Under the pieces are notes generated by a model. That model saw only the letters and a program-made list of their open reading frames with translations, was not told the origin of the DNA and ran no database searches. Below are positions 6,169-12,386 of a stretch of DNA of 12,386 nucleotides, piece after piece. The stretch is from Alphaproteobacteria bacterium (lineage in GTDB: Bacteria > Pseudomonadota > Alphaproteobacteria > Rhodobacterales > Rhodobacteraceae): assembly GCA_013151535.1 (NCBI GenBank), contig JAADIC010000076.1, positions 1 through 12,386 of the forward strand, given 5' to 3'. Numbering within the stretch: position 1 is the stretch's first letter; each line of letters opens with the position of its first letter. The position numbers and the translations under genes are program-made.

Positions 6169-7386
6169 TCAGCGCTCCACCAATTGCACACGTTTGTTGT
6201 AGATGTTCAGAAAGAACGAGATCGTCAGGCTGATGGTCATGTAAAACAACATAGTCAGCCCAACCATCTCCACCGCATATCCGGCCTGATTAAGCGCGGT
6301 CTGCATGAACAATGACACGATATCGGAATAGCCAATGGCGATCGCCAGCGACGAATTCTTGACCGTGTTCATCCAGTTGGAGATCATCGGCGGCACAATC
6401 GCGGGCATGGCTTGCGGGATAATCACCAGCGACATCACCCGCCCGGGTTTCAGCCCGATTGACATTGCCGCATCACTTTGCCCCCGGCTAACCGACAGGA
6501 TCCCTGCACGCACCGCCTCGGCAATCTGGGCCGCGTGATAGATCGTCAGCGCCACAAGAAGCGCCAGAAACGCCGGCGGAACACTGGTGCCGCCCTCAAA
6601 GTTAAAACCCTGAAGTGTCGGCACATCCCATGCCAGTGGCATGCCGGTGGCAAGAAACACCGCCAGTGGCAGCACGATGATTGCGGCAATCGACGGCAGC
6701 ATGGTTTTGGTTTGGATGCCGGATTTGTCCTGAAGTTTGCGGGCGCGCCGCCGGTAATAGATGACGCCGCCTATAGCGACAGCAAGGGCAACAAGGGTCA
6801 TCCAGAACAAATTTCCGGGGATCGGCGTTGCCATGTAGAGGCCTCGGTTGTTCAGCAACACCCGCTCGGCCCCGAACGAAAGATCAATGGTGCTCTTGAC
6901 CCGGGGCAGCAGGCTGAAAACCCCGATAAACCAGAACACGATCTGGATCAGCAGCGGCACGTTGCGAAAAATCTCGACATAGACCAGCGCCACTTTTGCC
7001 ACCAGCCAGTTGCTGGACAGGCGCAAAACCCCGATGAAAAAGCCAAGTAAGGTACTGGCGATGATCGCCAGAAACGACACGAACAGCGTGTTCAGCGCCC
7101 CGATCCAGAAAATCCGCCCGAATGTACCAACACCCGGCGTATAATCGATCAGTTTGAAATCGGTATCGAACCCGGCCGAGACATTCCAAAAGCCAAACCC
7201 GGTATTCATGCCGCGTACTTCAAGATTGTAGGCGGTGTTGGAGATCAGATACCAGGCCACCCAGCCGACGATCCCCGCAGTCAGAAGCTGATAGAGCGCT
7301 GATCGCACCCGCTGGTCATGAAAGAAATTGAATTTCTCTTTTGGCCGCGCGCGCGCGGAAACACCTTGCGTGTTTTCCTTGGCCAT
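6169..7386 (-). CDS. bztB: General L-amino acid ABC transporter, permease BztB/AapQ
   Basis: This is the second membrane subunit of the general amino-acid importer, pairing with BztC. At 405 residues it matches the long AapQ/BztB type. After a hydrophilic N-terminus (1-27) come hydrophobic segments near 30-50, 95-122, 130-160, 192-210, 231-247 and 271-288. A large loop around 50-90 and another around 160-190 are probably periplasmic. The EAA motif is AEAVRAGILSVSRGQSDAA (289-307), followed by the typical LVIIPQAMPAIVPP. ATG at 7386 follows a G-rich run and lies 98 bases from the bztA stop; the gap holds two hairpins. The stop is three bases from the bztC start. Confidence 0.95.
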   Translation of the reverse strand: MAKENTQGVSARARPKEKFNFFHDQRVRSALYQLLTAGIVGWVAWYLISNTAYNLEVRGMNTGFGFWNVSAGFDTDFKLIDYTPGVGTFGRIFWIGALNTLFVSFLAIIASTLLGFFIGVLRLSSNWLVAKVALVYVEIFRNVPLLIQIVFWFIGVFSLLPRVKSTIDLSFGAERVLLNNRGLYMATPIPGNLFWMTLVALAVAIGGVIYYRRRARKLQDKSGIQTKTMLPSIAAIIVLPLAVFLATGMPLAWDVPTLQGFNFEGGTSVPPAFLALLVALTIYHAAQIAEAVRAGILSVSRGQSDAAMSIGLKPGRVMSLVIIPQAMPAIVPPMISNWMNTVKNSSLAIAIGYSDIVSLFMQTALNQAGYAVEMVGLTMLFYMTISLTISFFLNIYNKRVQLVER

Positions 7387-7411
7387 AAACCTGCCCCCCG
7401 TTTCGTCCCCA

Positions 7412-7426
7412 CCGGATATTATCCGG
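7412..7426 (-). other. Second hairpin in the bztA-bztB gap
   Basis: CCGGAT-ATT-ATCCGG is a perfect 6-bp inverted repeat with a three-base loop. It lies between the larger hairpin and the G-rich binding site of bztB. It could help stabilise the upstream bztA message or limit entry to bztB. It has no T tract and is not a classic terminator. Confidence 0.45.
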
Positions 7427-7435
7427 CTGGAAACA

Positions 7436-7466
7436 GTGGTGCCAGGCCCCTGCGGGCTGGCACCAC
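7436..7466 (-). terminator. Strong hairpin after bztA: attenuator or mRNA-stabilising stem
   Basis: GTGGTGCCAG (7436-7445) and CTGGCACCAC (7457-7466) are perfect 10-base inverted repeats around an 11-base loop, which can itself pair CCC with GGG. The stem begins 18 bases after the bztA stop in transcription order. The following bases TGTTTCC make a poor T tract, so partial read-through is expected. In binding-protein transporter operons such stems commonly let the binding protein be made in excess over the permeases, by partial termination or by blocking 3' exonucleases. Which mechanism applies here is not visible. Confidence 0.6.
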
Positions 7467-7484
7467 ATTTCTTAGGCTATGCCT

Positions 7485-8525
7485 TTAACGCATAGGTGGC
7501 GAATACATCAGACCGCCATTGGTCCAGAGCGCATTCAGGCTGCCTTCACGGGCAATACCGATACCAAGCTCACCGTCACCCATGTATTTTTCATAGATTT
7601 CGCCGTAATTGCCGACGGCTTTGATGATATTGTAGGCCCAGTCTTTTTCAAGGCCAAGACCCTCGTTCAGATTGCCTTCGGCACCCAGCATACGCAGCAC
7701 GTTGGGATCTTTCGAGTTGGCGCGCATGTCATCGACATTGGCCTGGGTGATGCCCAGTTCTTCGGCGTTGATAAGTGCGAAAACAGTCCAGCGCACGATG
7801 TCTGACCACTGGCTGTCGCCTTGACGAACCGCCGGAGCCAGCGGCTCTTTGGACAGGGTCTCGGGCAGGATCATGTGATCTTCAGGAACCGGAAATGCCG
7901 AAATATTGCCGGCCATTGACGATTTGTCACCGGTCACCGCATCGCAGCCACCTTTCAGATAAGTATCGTCACGCACGTTGTAATCTTCAAAAGTAACGGC
8001 GCTGATATTCAGATCATGGACCCGGCTGAAATCGGTAAGGTTCAGCTCGGTTGTGGTACCGGTGGACACGCAGACCTTGGCACCCTTCAGTTGCAGGGCA
8101 CTTGTTATGCCGCTGTCCTTACGCACGGTGAAGCCCTGACCGTCATAGAAATTCGGGGTCACGAAATCGAGCCCGAGCTGGCTATCGCGGGTCAGCGTCC
8201 AGGTTGCAGTACGCGACAGCATATCGCTTTCGCCGTTGGCCAGCGCGGTGAACCGCGCCTGAGTGCTGACGGATTGAATTTCAAGTTTGGTCGGATCGCC
8301 GAAAATGGCAGCCGCAACCGCCTGACAAATCGAAACATCAAGGCCATACCAGTTGCCGTCAGAATCAAGATTGTAATAACCGGGGGAAGGCTGGCCAACC
8401 TGACAGCGCAGGTTGCCGCGTTCTTTCACGGTCTCAAGTGTGCTTTGCGCTGATGCGGCAGTCACCCCGGACAGGGTCATCACCGCGGCAGCAGCAAGCA
8501 AAGCAAAATTTGGTCGGATTTTCAT
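7485..8525 (-). CDS. bztA: General L-amino acid-binding periplasmic protein BztA/AapJ
   Basis: This is the periplasmic solute-binding protein that captures amino acids and delivers them to BztB/BztC. In characterised homologs the ligands are glutamate, glutamine, aspartate and asparagine, or L-amino acids in general. The protein has a clear Sec signal peptide: MKIRP, a hydrophobic core LLAAAAVMTLSG, and cleavage after ASA at residue 26. The mature part begins QSTLETVKERG and shows typical family 3 features: GLDVSICQAVAAAIFGD, the stretch SVSTQARFTALANGESD, and KGAKVCVSTGTTTELN. Mature length (about 320) fits the long AapJ/BztA branch. An in-frame ATG at 8543 would add six residues but overlaps the binding site. 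ATG at 8525 has GGAG six bases upstream and puts a classic signal peptide at the N-terminus, so it was chosen. It is the first gene of bztABCD. Confidence 0.95.
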   Translation of the reverse strand: MKIRPNFALLAAAAVMTLSGVTAASAQSTLETVKERGNLRCQVGQPSPGYYNLDSDGNWYGLDVSICQAVAAAIFGDPTKLEIQSVSTQARFTALANGESDMLSRTATWTLTRDSQLGLDFVTPNFYDGQGFTVRKDSGITSALQLKGAKVCVSTGTTTELNLTDFSRVHDLNISAVTFEDYNVRDDTYLKGGCDAVTGDKSSMAGNISAFPVPEDHMILPETLSKEPLAPAVRQGDSQWSDIVRWTVFALINAEELGITQANVDDMRANSKDPNVLRMLGAEGNLNEGLGLEKDWAYNIIKAVGNYGEIYEKYMGDGELGIGIAREGSLNALWTNGGLMYSPPMR

Positions 8526-8530
8526 AGTTA

Positions 8531-8538
8531 TCTCCCTT
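8531..8538 (-). promoter_or_regulatory. Ribosome binding site that fixes the bztA start
   Basis: AAGGGAGA on the minus strand ends five bases before ATG at 8525-8523. It falls inside the six-codon extension that would begin at 8543, and so supports the shorter start. Confidence 0.7.
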
Positions 8539-8584
8539 TTCATTCACCCGGTAAGTTAGGCAGCCGGGGCGCGCGCGGTCCAAT

Positions 8585-8620
8585 ACTATAATCAATACCA
8601 TTGATGCATAAATTGCATCA
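8585..8620 (-). promoter_or_regulatory. Candidate bzt operon promoter with LysR-type palindrome
   Basis: The lysR-bztA gap holds the inverted repeat TGATGCA-TAAAT-TGCATCA (8602-8620), with perfect 7-base arms. Within it, T8605 and A8617 give the T-N11-A spacing recognised by LysR-type regulators. Downstream in transcription order TATAGT (8590-8585) resembles a -10 box. The bases 16-17 positions before it (around 8613-8607) are A/T-rich and a poor -35, as in activated promoters, and they overlap the palindrome. There is no T tract, so a terminator for lysR is less likely. That the adjacent LysR protein binds here is inference. Confidence 0.45.
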
Positions 8621-8629
8621 CTCGTGCAG

Positions 8630-9571
8630 TCATACAGAATGGTTATCAGTAAAGTCGGACAGGCGGGCCTCCTGCGCCAGCAGCACCTGCCAGAACTTAT
8701 CAACCCGGTGCTCGTTATGTTTTGAACAGCGGTAAATCCGGATATCAACGGCAATATCGTCAACCGGCTCCGCCGCCCGGACCAGCCGCCCATTTGCCAG
8801 ATCATCGGCGACAAAGGCGCTTGGCATCCAGGCCAGACCAAACCCTTCGATCGCCATCGCCTTGAGGGTCGTGGCAAGCGAGGTTTGATAAACCGATTTG
8901 AAAGTAAGGTCACCATACCGGTTTTCCATGTGACGTCTGATCGGCCAGGGCGAATGCCGCGACAAGGTATGCAGACATGGAACCGGCCCCTCGGGCTTGT
9001 CCGGCAACCACCAGCGCGGGTTGCCTTGGCCATCCGGGCCAGCCACCGGAACCAGGGATTCTTCGCCAAGTTTTATCGAGGCAAACAACGTTGCGTCCCC
9101 CTGAAACCCGATATGGGGGTCTTCATAACTGACGAAGAAATCAACGTCATTTCCTTCCAGCGCCGCGAAATGATCCTCCGTCGTGATGTATTCGGTTTTG
9201 ACAACAAACATGTTGGCATCAATCAAGGGCTGAAGGCTTTTCAACCAGCTCGGCATGAATATCTGGGCAAGCGTGCTGAGGGTTGAAAAACGCATGCGCA
9301 TTTTGTCCTCAAACGCCAAAGTCTGAATGTCTTTCAATCCCGATACGGCAAGATCAACAACCTCCTGCGCCACCGGCAAAAACAGCCTGCCTGCCTCGGT
9401 CAATTGTGATGGTTGCACGCTCCGGTCAATCAGCGCCGCCCCGGCCCAGGCTTCAAGCGCCTGAATGCGACGGCTGAAGGCAGGTTGAGAGACGCAGCGC
9501 CGCTCGGCGGCAAGACGAAAATTGCCGGTGCTGTCGAGGGCCAGAAGGTCTTTGAGCCATTTGAGTTCCAT
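8630..9571 (-). CDS. LysR family transcriptional regulator
   Basis: This 313-residue protein is a DNA-binding regulator with an N-terminal winged helix-turn-helix (about 1-62; LAAERRCVSQPAFSRRIQAL at 20-39) and a C-terminal effector domain (about 90-300). The opening MELKWLKDLLAL, with NFRLAAE and VSQPAFSRRI, resembles, from memory, the HypT/YjiE group of LysR proteins more than the amino-acid regulators. That subgroup call is tentative, and the effector is unknown. ATG at 9571 has AGAGG about seven bases upstream and lies 31 bases after the dipeptidase gene, so it is probably the last gene of the kbl-tdh-dipeptidase transcript. Unusually for LysR genes, it points the same way as the likely target bztA, with a palindrome in the gap. 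It may regulate bztABCD, its own operon, or genes elsewhere. Confidence 0.9.
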   Translation of the reverse strand: MELKWLKDLLALDSTGNFRLAAERRCVSQPAFSRRIQALEAWAGAALIDRSVQPSQLTEAGRLFLPVAQEVVDLAVSGLKDIQTLAFEDKMRMRFSTLSTLAQIFMPSWLKSLQPLIDANMFVVKTEYITTEDHFAALEGNDVDFFVSYEDPHIGFQGDATLFASIKLGEESLVPVAGPDGQGNPRWWLPDKPEGPVPCLHTLSRHSPWPIRRHMENRYGDLTFKSVYQTSLATTLKAMAIEGFGLAWMPSAFVADDLANGRLVRAAEPVDDIAVDIRIYRCSKHNEHRVDKFWQVLLAQEARLSDFTDNHSV

Positions 9572-9602
9572 TCAGTGCCTCTGCCACATTTTCTGCCCGG
9601 CC

Positions 9603-10196
9603 CTATTCAATCGGCGCGAAAAACGCCCGGTTTCGCCCGGTCACTTCGGCCCAGAGCTGATCCCCGTAAGAAAAGTGCCACCATTCATCGGGGTAGTTTA
9701 CCATACCCGTCGCCTGCATTGCTTGAACCAGCATATCACGATTCTTGCGGATTTCAGCACTAACCGGCCAGGCGGTCGGGGCCACGCCACTCAGGCCTTT
9801 CATTGCGCCGCCAAAATCCAGCTCGGTGCGGTCCGCGCGGGCCAGTTTCAGGTCAACCGCAGCCCCAGCCTGATGGCCACTACCAAAGCCGTCGGGCGGC
9901 GCAACCCAGCGCGAGGCCTCGGCATAGACCTGATCGCGGGGCCAGTCCGGATGGTCCGTTTGGATGCTGGCAAAAACCGGCTTCCAAAGTTCCCACTGGC
10001 GCGCGCGTGAACGAAACGCCTCGAACACCATCAGGCACAGACCGTCGGGCAAGGATTGCGAACAGGCGATGATTTTGTCCCGCACCACCCGCCTGATCCG
10101 CCAGTCACTGGTTTCCAGCGGGTTGAGGAATAGCCGCTCGGTCTCAACCAATTCAACCATATCGACCGGGTTTTCCCGTTCTGTCACCGTAATCAT
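9603..10196 (-). CDS. VanX/DdpX-like D-alanyl-D-alanine dipeptidase (peptidase M15D)
   Basis: This zinc peptidase of about 197 residues matches the VanX family, which splits D-Ala-D-Ala. Zinc ligands and catalytic residues are present. In numbering from the TTG at 10205 they are SGHQAGAAVD with His111 and Asp118, and EWWHF with Glu174 and His177. Arg65 in FEAFRSRARQWELW matches the conserved arginine segment. There is no signal peptide, so it should act in the cytoplasm, as E. coli DdpX does in using wall dipeptide as a nutrient. ATG at 10196 overlaps the tdh stop as ATGA, and GGA lies a few bases upstream, so coupled translation and this start are preferred over TTG at 10205. Nothing else here suggests vancomycin resistance (no VanA/VanH). 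A related carboxypeptidase role is possible. Its place after kbl-tdh fits amino-acid salvage. Confidence 0.87.
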   Translation of the reverse strand: MITVTERENPVDMVELVETERLFLNPLETSDWRIRRVVRDKIIACSQSLPDGLCLMVFEAFRSRARQWELWKPVFASIQTDHPDWPRDQVYAEASRWVAPPDGFGSGHQAGAAVDLKLARADRTELDFGGAMKGLSGVAPTAWPVSAEIRKNRDMLVQAMQATGMVNYPDEWWHFSYGDQLWAEVTGRNRAFFAPIE

Positions 10197-11239
10197 GTTG
10201 TCCAATCCAGAACCACTTTACCGCTTGTCCCTGACTTCATCGCACCAAAACCGGCTTTGAAATCATCCGCTCTGAAGCGGTGGGTGATGATGGCGCTGAC
10301 GTCAAGGCCGTTTTGCAGCATGGCCAGCATCTTGTACCATGTCTCAAAAATCTCGCGCCCGTAAACCCCTTTGATGGTGATTGATTTCAGCACGACGGCT
10401 GACCAGTCCACCGCCGATTTCCCGGGTGGTATGCCCAGCATCGCGATCCGCCCACCCACAACCATCGCACCGATCATCTGATCGAGCGCCGCTTGCGAGC
10501 CGCTCATTTCCAGCCCGACATCAAACCCTTCCACGATCCCCAGTTCGGCGGAAACCTGTTTCAGATCGGTATTGGTAACATTCACCGCTGTCACATCGGC
10601 AACCTTGCAGGCCAAATCAAGCCGGTGCTGATTGATGTCGGTAATCACCACATGGCGCGCGCCGATATGTTTGGCCACCGCCGCCGCCATGATGCCGATC
10701 GGACCAGCGCCGGTTATCAGAACATCCTCGCCCACCAGATCAAACGACAGGGCGGTGTGCACCGCATTGCCCAACGGGTCCAGAATGGCACCCAGATCGT
10801 CGCTGATATCATCTGGCAATGGCACCACATTAAAGGCGGGCAGGCGCAGATATTCGGCGAATGCGCCGGGTTCGTTAACGCCGATGCCGCGAGTTTCCGG
10901 ATCCAGATGAAACTTTCCGGCACGGCTGGCGCGGCTTTTATTGCCGATCAGATGCCCCTCGCCCGAGACCCGCTGACCGATAACCAGATCGCTGACATTG
11001 CTGCCCAGCTCTATAATCTCACCGGCAAATTCGTGGCCGGTAATCAGCGGCACCGGCACGGTTTTTTGCGACCATTCATCCCAGTTCCAGATATGGATAT
11101 CGGTGCCGCAAATCCCGGTTTTGTTGATCCGGATCAGCACGTCATCCGCACCGATTTCCGGCACCGGTTCGTGTTGCATCCACAAACCTTCTGCCGGTTT
11201 CGCCTTGACCAGTGCTTTCATACCGTTGGGCCGCTCCAT
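10193..11239 (-). CDS. tdh: L-threonine 3-dehydrogenase
   Basis: Tdh oxidises L-threonine with NAD+ to 2-amino-3-ketobutyrate, which Kbl then cleaves to glycine and acetyl-CoA. The protein aligns along its length with E. coli Tdh. In 348-residue numbering it has GICGTDIHIWNWDEWSQKT with zinc ligand Cys44, TGHEFAGE with His69 and Glu70, the Rossmann motif GAGPIG (177-182), and EMSG and GREIFETWYKM near the C-terminus. The four structural-zinc cysteines of E. coli (93, 96, 99, 107) are replaced by Gly99, Ser102, Ser105 and Asp113, so only the catalytic zinc site remains. ATG at 11239 shares one base with the kbl stop (TGATG) and has GGGGG seven bases upstream. ATG at 11221 gives MKALVK, the usual family N-terminus (342 residues), but has a poorer site. 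Either is possible. Confidence 0.95.
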   Translation of the reverse strand: MERPNGMKALVKAKPAEGLWMQHEPVPEIGADDVLIRINKTGICGTDIHIWNWDEWSQKTVPVPLITGHEFAGEIIELGSNVSDLVIGQRVSGEGHLIGNKSRASRAGKFHLDPETRGIGVNEPGAFAEYLRLPAFNVVPLPDDISDDLGAILDPLGNAVHTALSFDLVGEDVLITGAGPIGIMAAAVAKHIGARHVVITDINQHRLDLACKVADVTAVNVTNTDLKQVSAELGIVEGFDVGLEMSGSQAALDQMIGAMVVGGRIAMLGIPPGKSAVDWSAVVLKSITIKGVYGREIFETWYKMLAMLQNGLDVSAIITHRFRADDFKAGFGAMKSGTSGKVVLDWTT

Positions 11240-12386
11240 CAGATCACCCCCAGTGATTTGCCGACACTCGCAAAGGCAGTCAGCGCAAATTCCAGGTCAT
11301 CACGGCTGAGGGCGGCGTTCATCTGGGTGCGGATACGCGCGGCACCCTTTGGTACCACCGGAAAGAAAAAACCGGCCACGAACACACCCTCGTCAAACAA
11401 TTGCGCCGCCATCGCCTGCGCCAGTTTCGCATCCCCCAGCATCACCGGCACAATCGGGTGCTGACCCGGCACCAGATCAAAGCCCAGCTTCTCAAGCCCG
11501 GCCCGCCAGAAGGCGGTATTTTCAAACAACCGCACCCGCAGATCATCGCTTTGTTCAACCATATCAATGGCTTCCAATCCGGCGGCAACGATAGAAGGCG
11601 GCAGCGAGTTGGAAAACAGATAAGGCCGCGCCCGTTGCCTGAGCAGATCAATCACCGGCTGCGGACCGGCAATATAGCCGCCAATCGCGCCACCAAGTGC
11701 CTTGCCCAGCGTGCCGGTGACAATATCCACCCCGTCAACCACATCAAAATGCGCCGGCGTGCCGCGCCCTTGCGGCCCCATGAAACCGGTGGCGTGGCAA
11801 TCGTCCACCATGACAATGGCCCCGTATTTTCGCGCCAGCGCCGTGATCTCGGGCAGCTTCGCCAGATGCCCGTCCATCGAAAACACGCCATCAGTGGCGA
11901 TCATGATGAACCGCGCCCCGCCCTGCTGCGCCTCGATAAGACGCGCCTCAAGTTCCGTCATATCAGAATTGGCGTAGCGATAGCGTTTGGCCTTGCACAG
12001 GCGAATGCCGTCAATGATCGACGCATGGTTGAGCGCGTCCGAGATGATCGCATCTTCGCTGCTCAACAACGGTTCAAACAGCCCGCCATTGGCGTCAAAA
12101 CAGGCGGCAAACAATATGGCATCGTCTTTGCCCAGAAACCCGGCCAGTCGTTGTTCCAACCGGCGGTGCTGATCCTGCGTACCACAAATGAAACGCACGC
12201 TGGCCATGCCGAAGCCCTGCGTCTCAAGCGCAGCTTTGGCGGCTGTTTTCAAACGCAGATTATCCGCCAGCCCAAGGTAATTGTTGGCGCAAAGATTAAC
12301 CACGCGATCATGCCGCCTGCCGTCAAGCACAACATCAATGCGCCCGGACTGGGCCGAGACGATCTGGCGTTCACGCTTGTAAAGCC
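11239..12386 (-). CDS. kbl: Glycine C-acetyltransferase (2-amino-3-ketobutyrate CoA ligase), N-terminus cut
   Basis: Kbl is a cytoplasmic PLP enzyme that cleaves 2-amino-3-ketobutyrate with CoA to glycine and acetyl-CoA, removing the unstable product of Tdh. The frame stays open to the window's right edge (LYKRERQIVSAQSGRIDVV), so the true start lies outside; by comparison with E. coli Kbl about 20 residues are missing. The GTG at 12330 is internal. Motifs seen are CANNYLGLA, FGMASVRFICGTQD, CFDANGGLFE, SDALNHASIIDG, DGVFSMDG, MVDDCHATG and TGTLGKALGG, whose lysine (codon 11703-11701) forms the Schiff base with PLP. The C-terminus FFFPVVPKGAARIRTQMNAA is typical of the alpha-oxoamine synthase family. 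The stop overlaps the tdh ATG, giving the classical kbl-tdh pair. Confidence 0.96.
   Translation of the reverse strand, partial: LYKRERQIVSAQSGRIDVVLDGRRHDRVVNLCANNYLGLADNLRLKTAAKAALETQGFGMASVRFICGTQDQHRRLEQRLAGFLGKDDAILFAACFDANGGLFEPLLSSEDAIISDALNHASIIDGIRLCKAKRYRYANSDMTELEARLIEAQQGGARFIMIATDGVFSMDGHLAKLPEITALARKYGAIVMVDDCHATGFMGPQGRGTPAHFDVVDGVDIVTGTLGKALGGAIGGYIAGPQPVIDLLRQRARPYLFSNSLPPSIVAAGLEAIDMVEQSDDLRVRLFENTAFWRAGLEKLGFDLVPGQHPIVPVMLGDAKLAQAMAAQLFDEGVFVAGFFFPVVPKGAARIRTQMNAALSRDDLEFALTAFASVGKSLGVI

Noticed and set aside
8434..9069. A 211-codon minus-strand frame overlapping lysR and bztA
   Set aside because: It is out of frame with both genes, and would translate the signal-peptide and promoter region; no motifs.
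9603..10205. Vancomycin resistance locus suggested by a VanX homolog
   Set aside because: There is no VanA ligase, VanH dehydrogenase or VanRS pair nearby, and the outer membrane of a Gram-negative host makes this role unlikely.
10493..11464. A 323-codon + strand open frame antisense to tdh and kbl
   Set aside because: It lies opposite two well-supported genes, has no recognisable motifs and crosses their junction. Such frames are common opposite GC-rich genes.
12328..12386. GTG at 12330 as the kbl start
   Set aside because: The upstream codons to the window edge align with the Kbl N-terminus, so the gene is cut by the window, not short.
1..12386. CRISPR arrays, insertion sequences, toxin-antitoxin pairs, phage genes or a novel defence system
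   Set aside because: No spaced direct repeats, transposase, integrase or small paired genes were seen. Nearly all sequence is explained by recognisable metabolic, transport and glycan genes.

Overview
The window suggests an alphaproteobacterium, probably a marine Rhodobacterales or Roseobacter-type bacterium. The main reasons are a four-gene general amino-acid ABC transporter in the bztABCD/aapJQMP order typical of that class, moderately high GC (about 60% by hand count over part of lipB), and Tdh, LipB and Kbl sequences of proteobacterial type. The species call is inference.

Positions 1-2102 hold the edge of a surface-glycan cluster. The C-terminal end of a GT11-type (alpha-1,2-) fucosyltransferase runs on the + strand. 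It converges on a minus-strand pair: a GT10-type (alpha-1,3-) fucosyltransferase followed by an AT-richer FkbM-like methyltransferase. This cluster ends at a tRNA-Leu(GAG) gene (2232-2318, minus strand), whose 3' end faces it. That is the usual geometry of an accessory segment next to a tRNA.

Positions 2320-12386 look like ordinary chromosome. lipB (octanoyltransferase, + strand) diverges from the tRNA. Everything else lies on the minus strand and reads, in transcription order: kbl (N-terminus cut by the window edge), tdh, a VanX/DdpX-like dipeptidase, a LysR regulator, bztA, bztB, bztC, bztD and a PHP-domain phosphoesterase. kbl, tdh and the dipeptidase are joined by TGATG and ATGA overlaps, and lysR follows after 31 nt, so these four probably form one transcript. 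A 104-nt gap with a palindrome separates lysR from bztA, where a second promoter is likely. Between bztA and bztB lie two strong hairpins, as expected where a binding protein is made in excess over its membrane partners.

Functionally, BztABCD would import amino acids such as glutamate, glutamine, aspartate and asparagine. Tdh and Kbl convert threonine to glycine plus acetyl-CoA. The dipeptidase would release D-Ala from D-Ala-D-Ala. The block is therefore a scavenging and catabolism neighbourhood for amino acids, with the LysR protein as candidate local regulator.

I saw no CRISPR array, insertion sequence, prophage or clearly undescribed system. The more notable points are the missing structural-zinc cysteines in Tdh, the paired GT10/GT11 fucosyltransferases beside a tRNA, the bztA-bztB hairpins, and the palindrome upstream of bztA.
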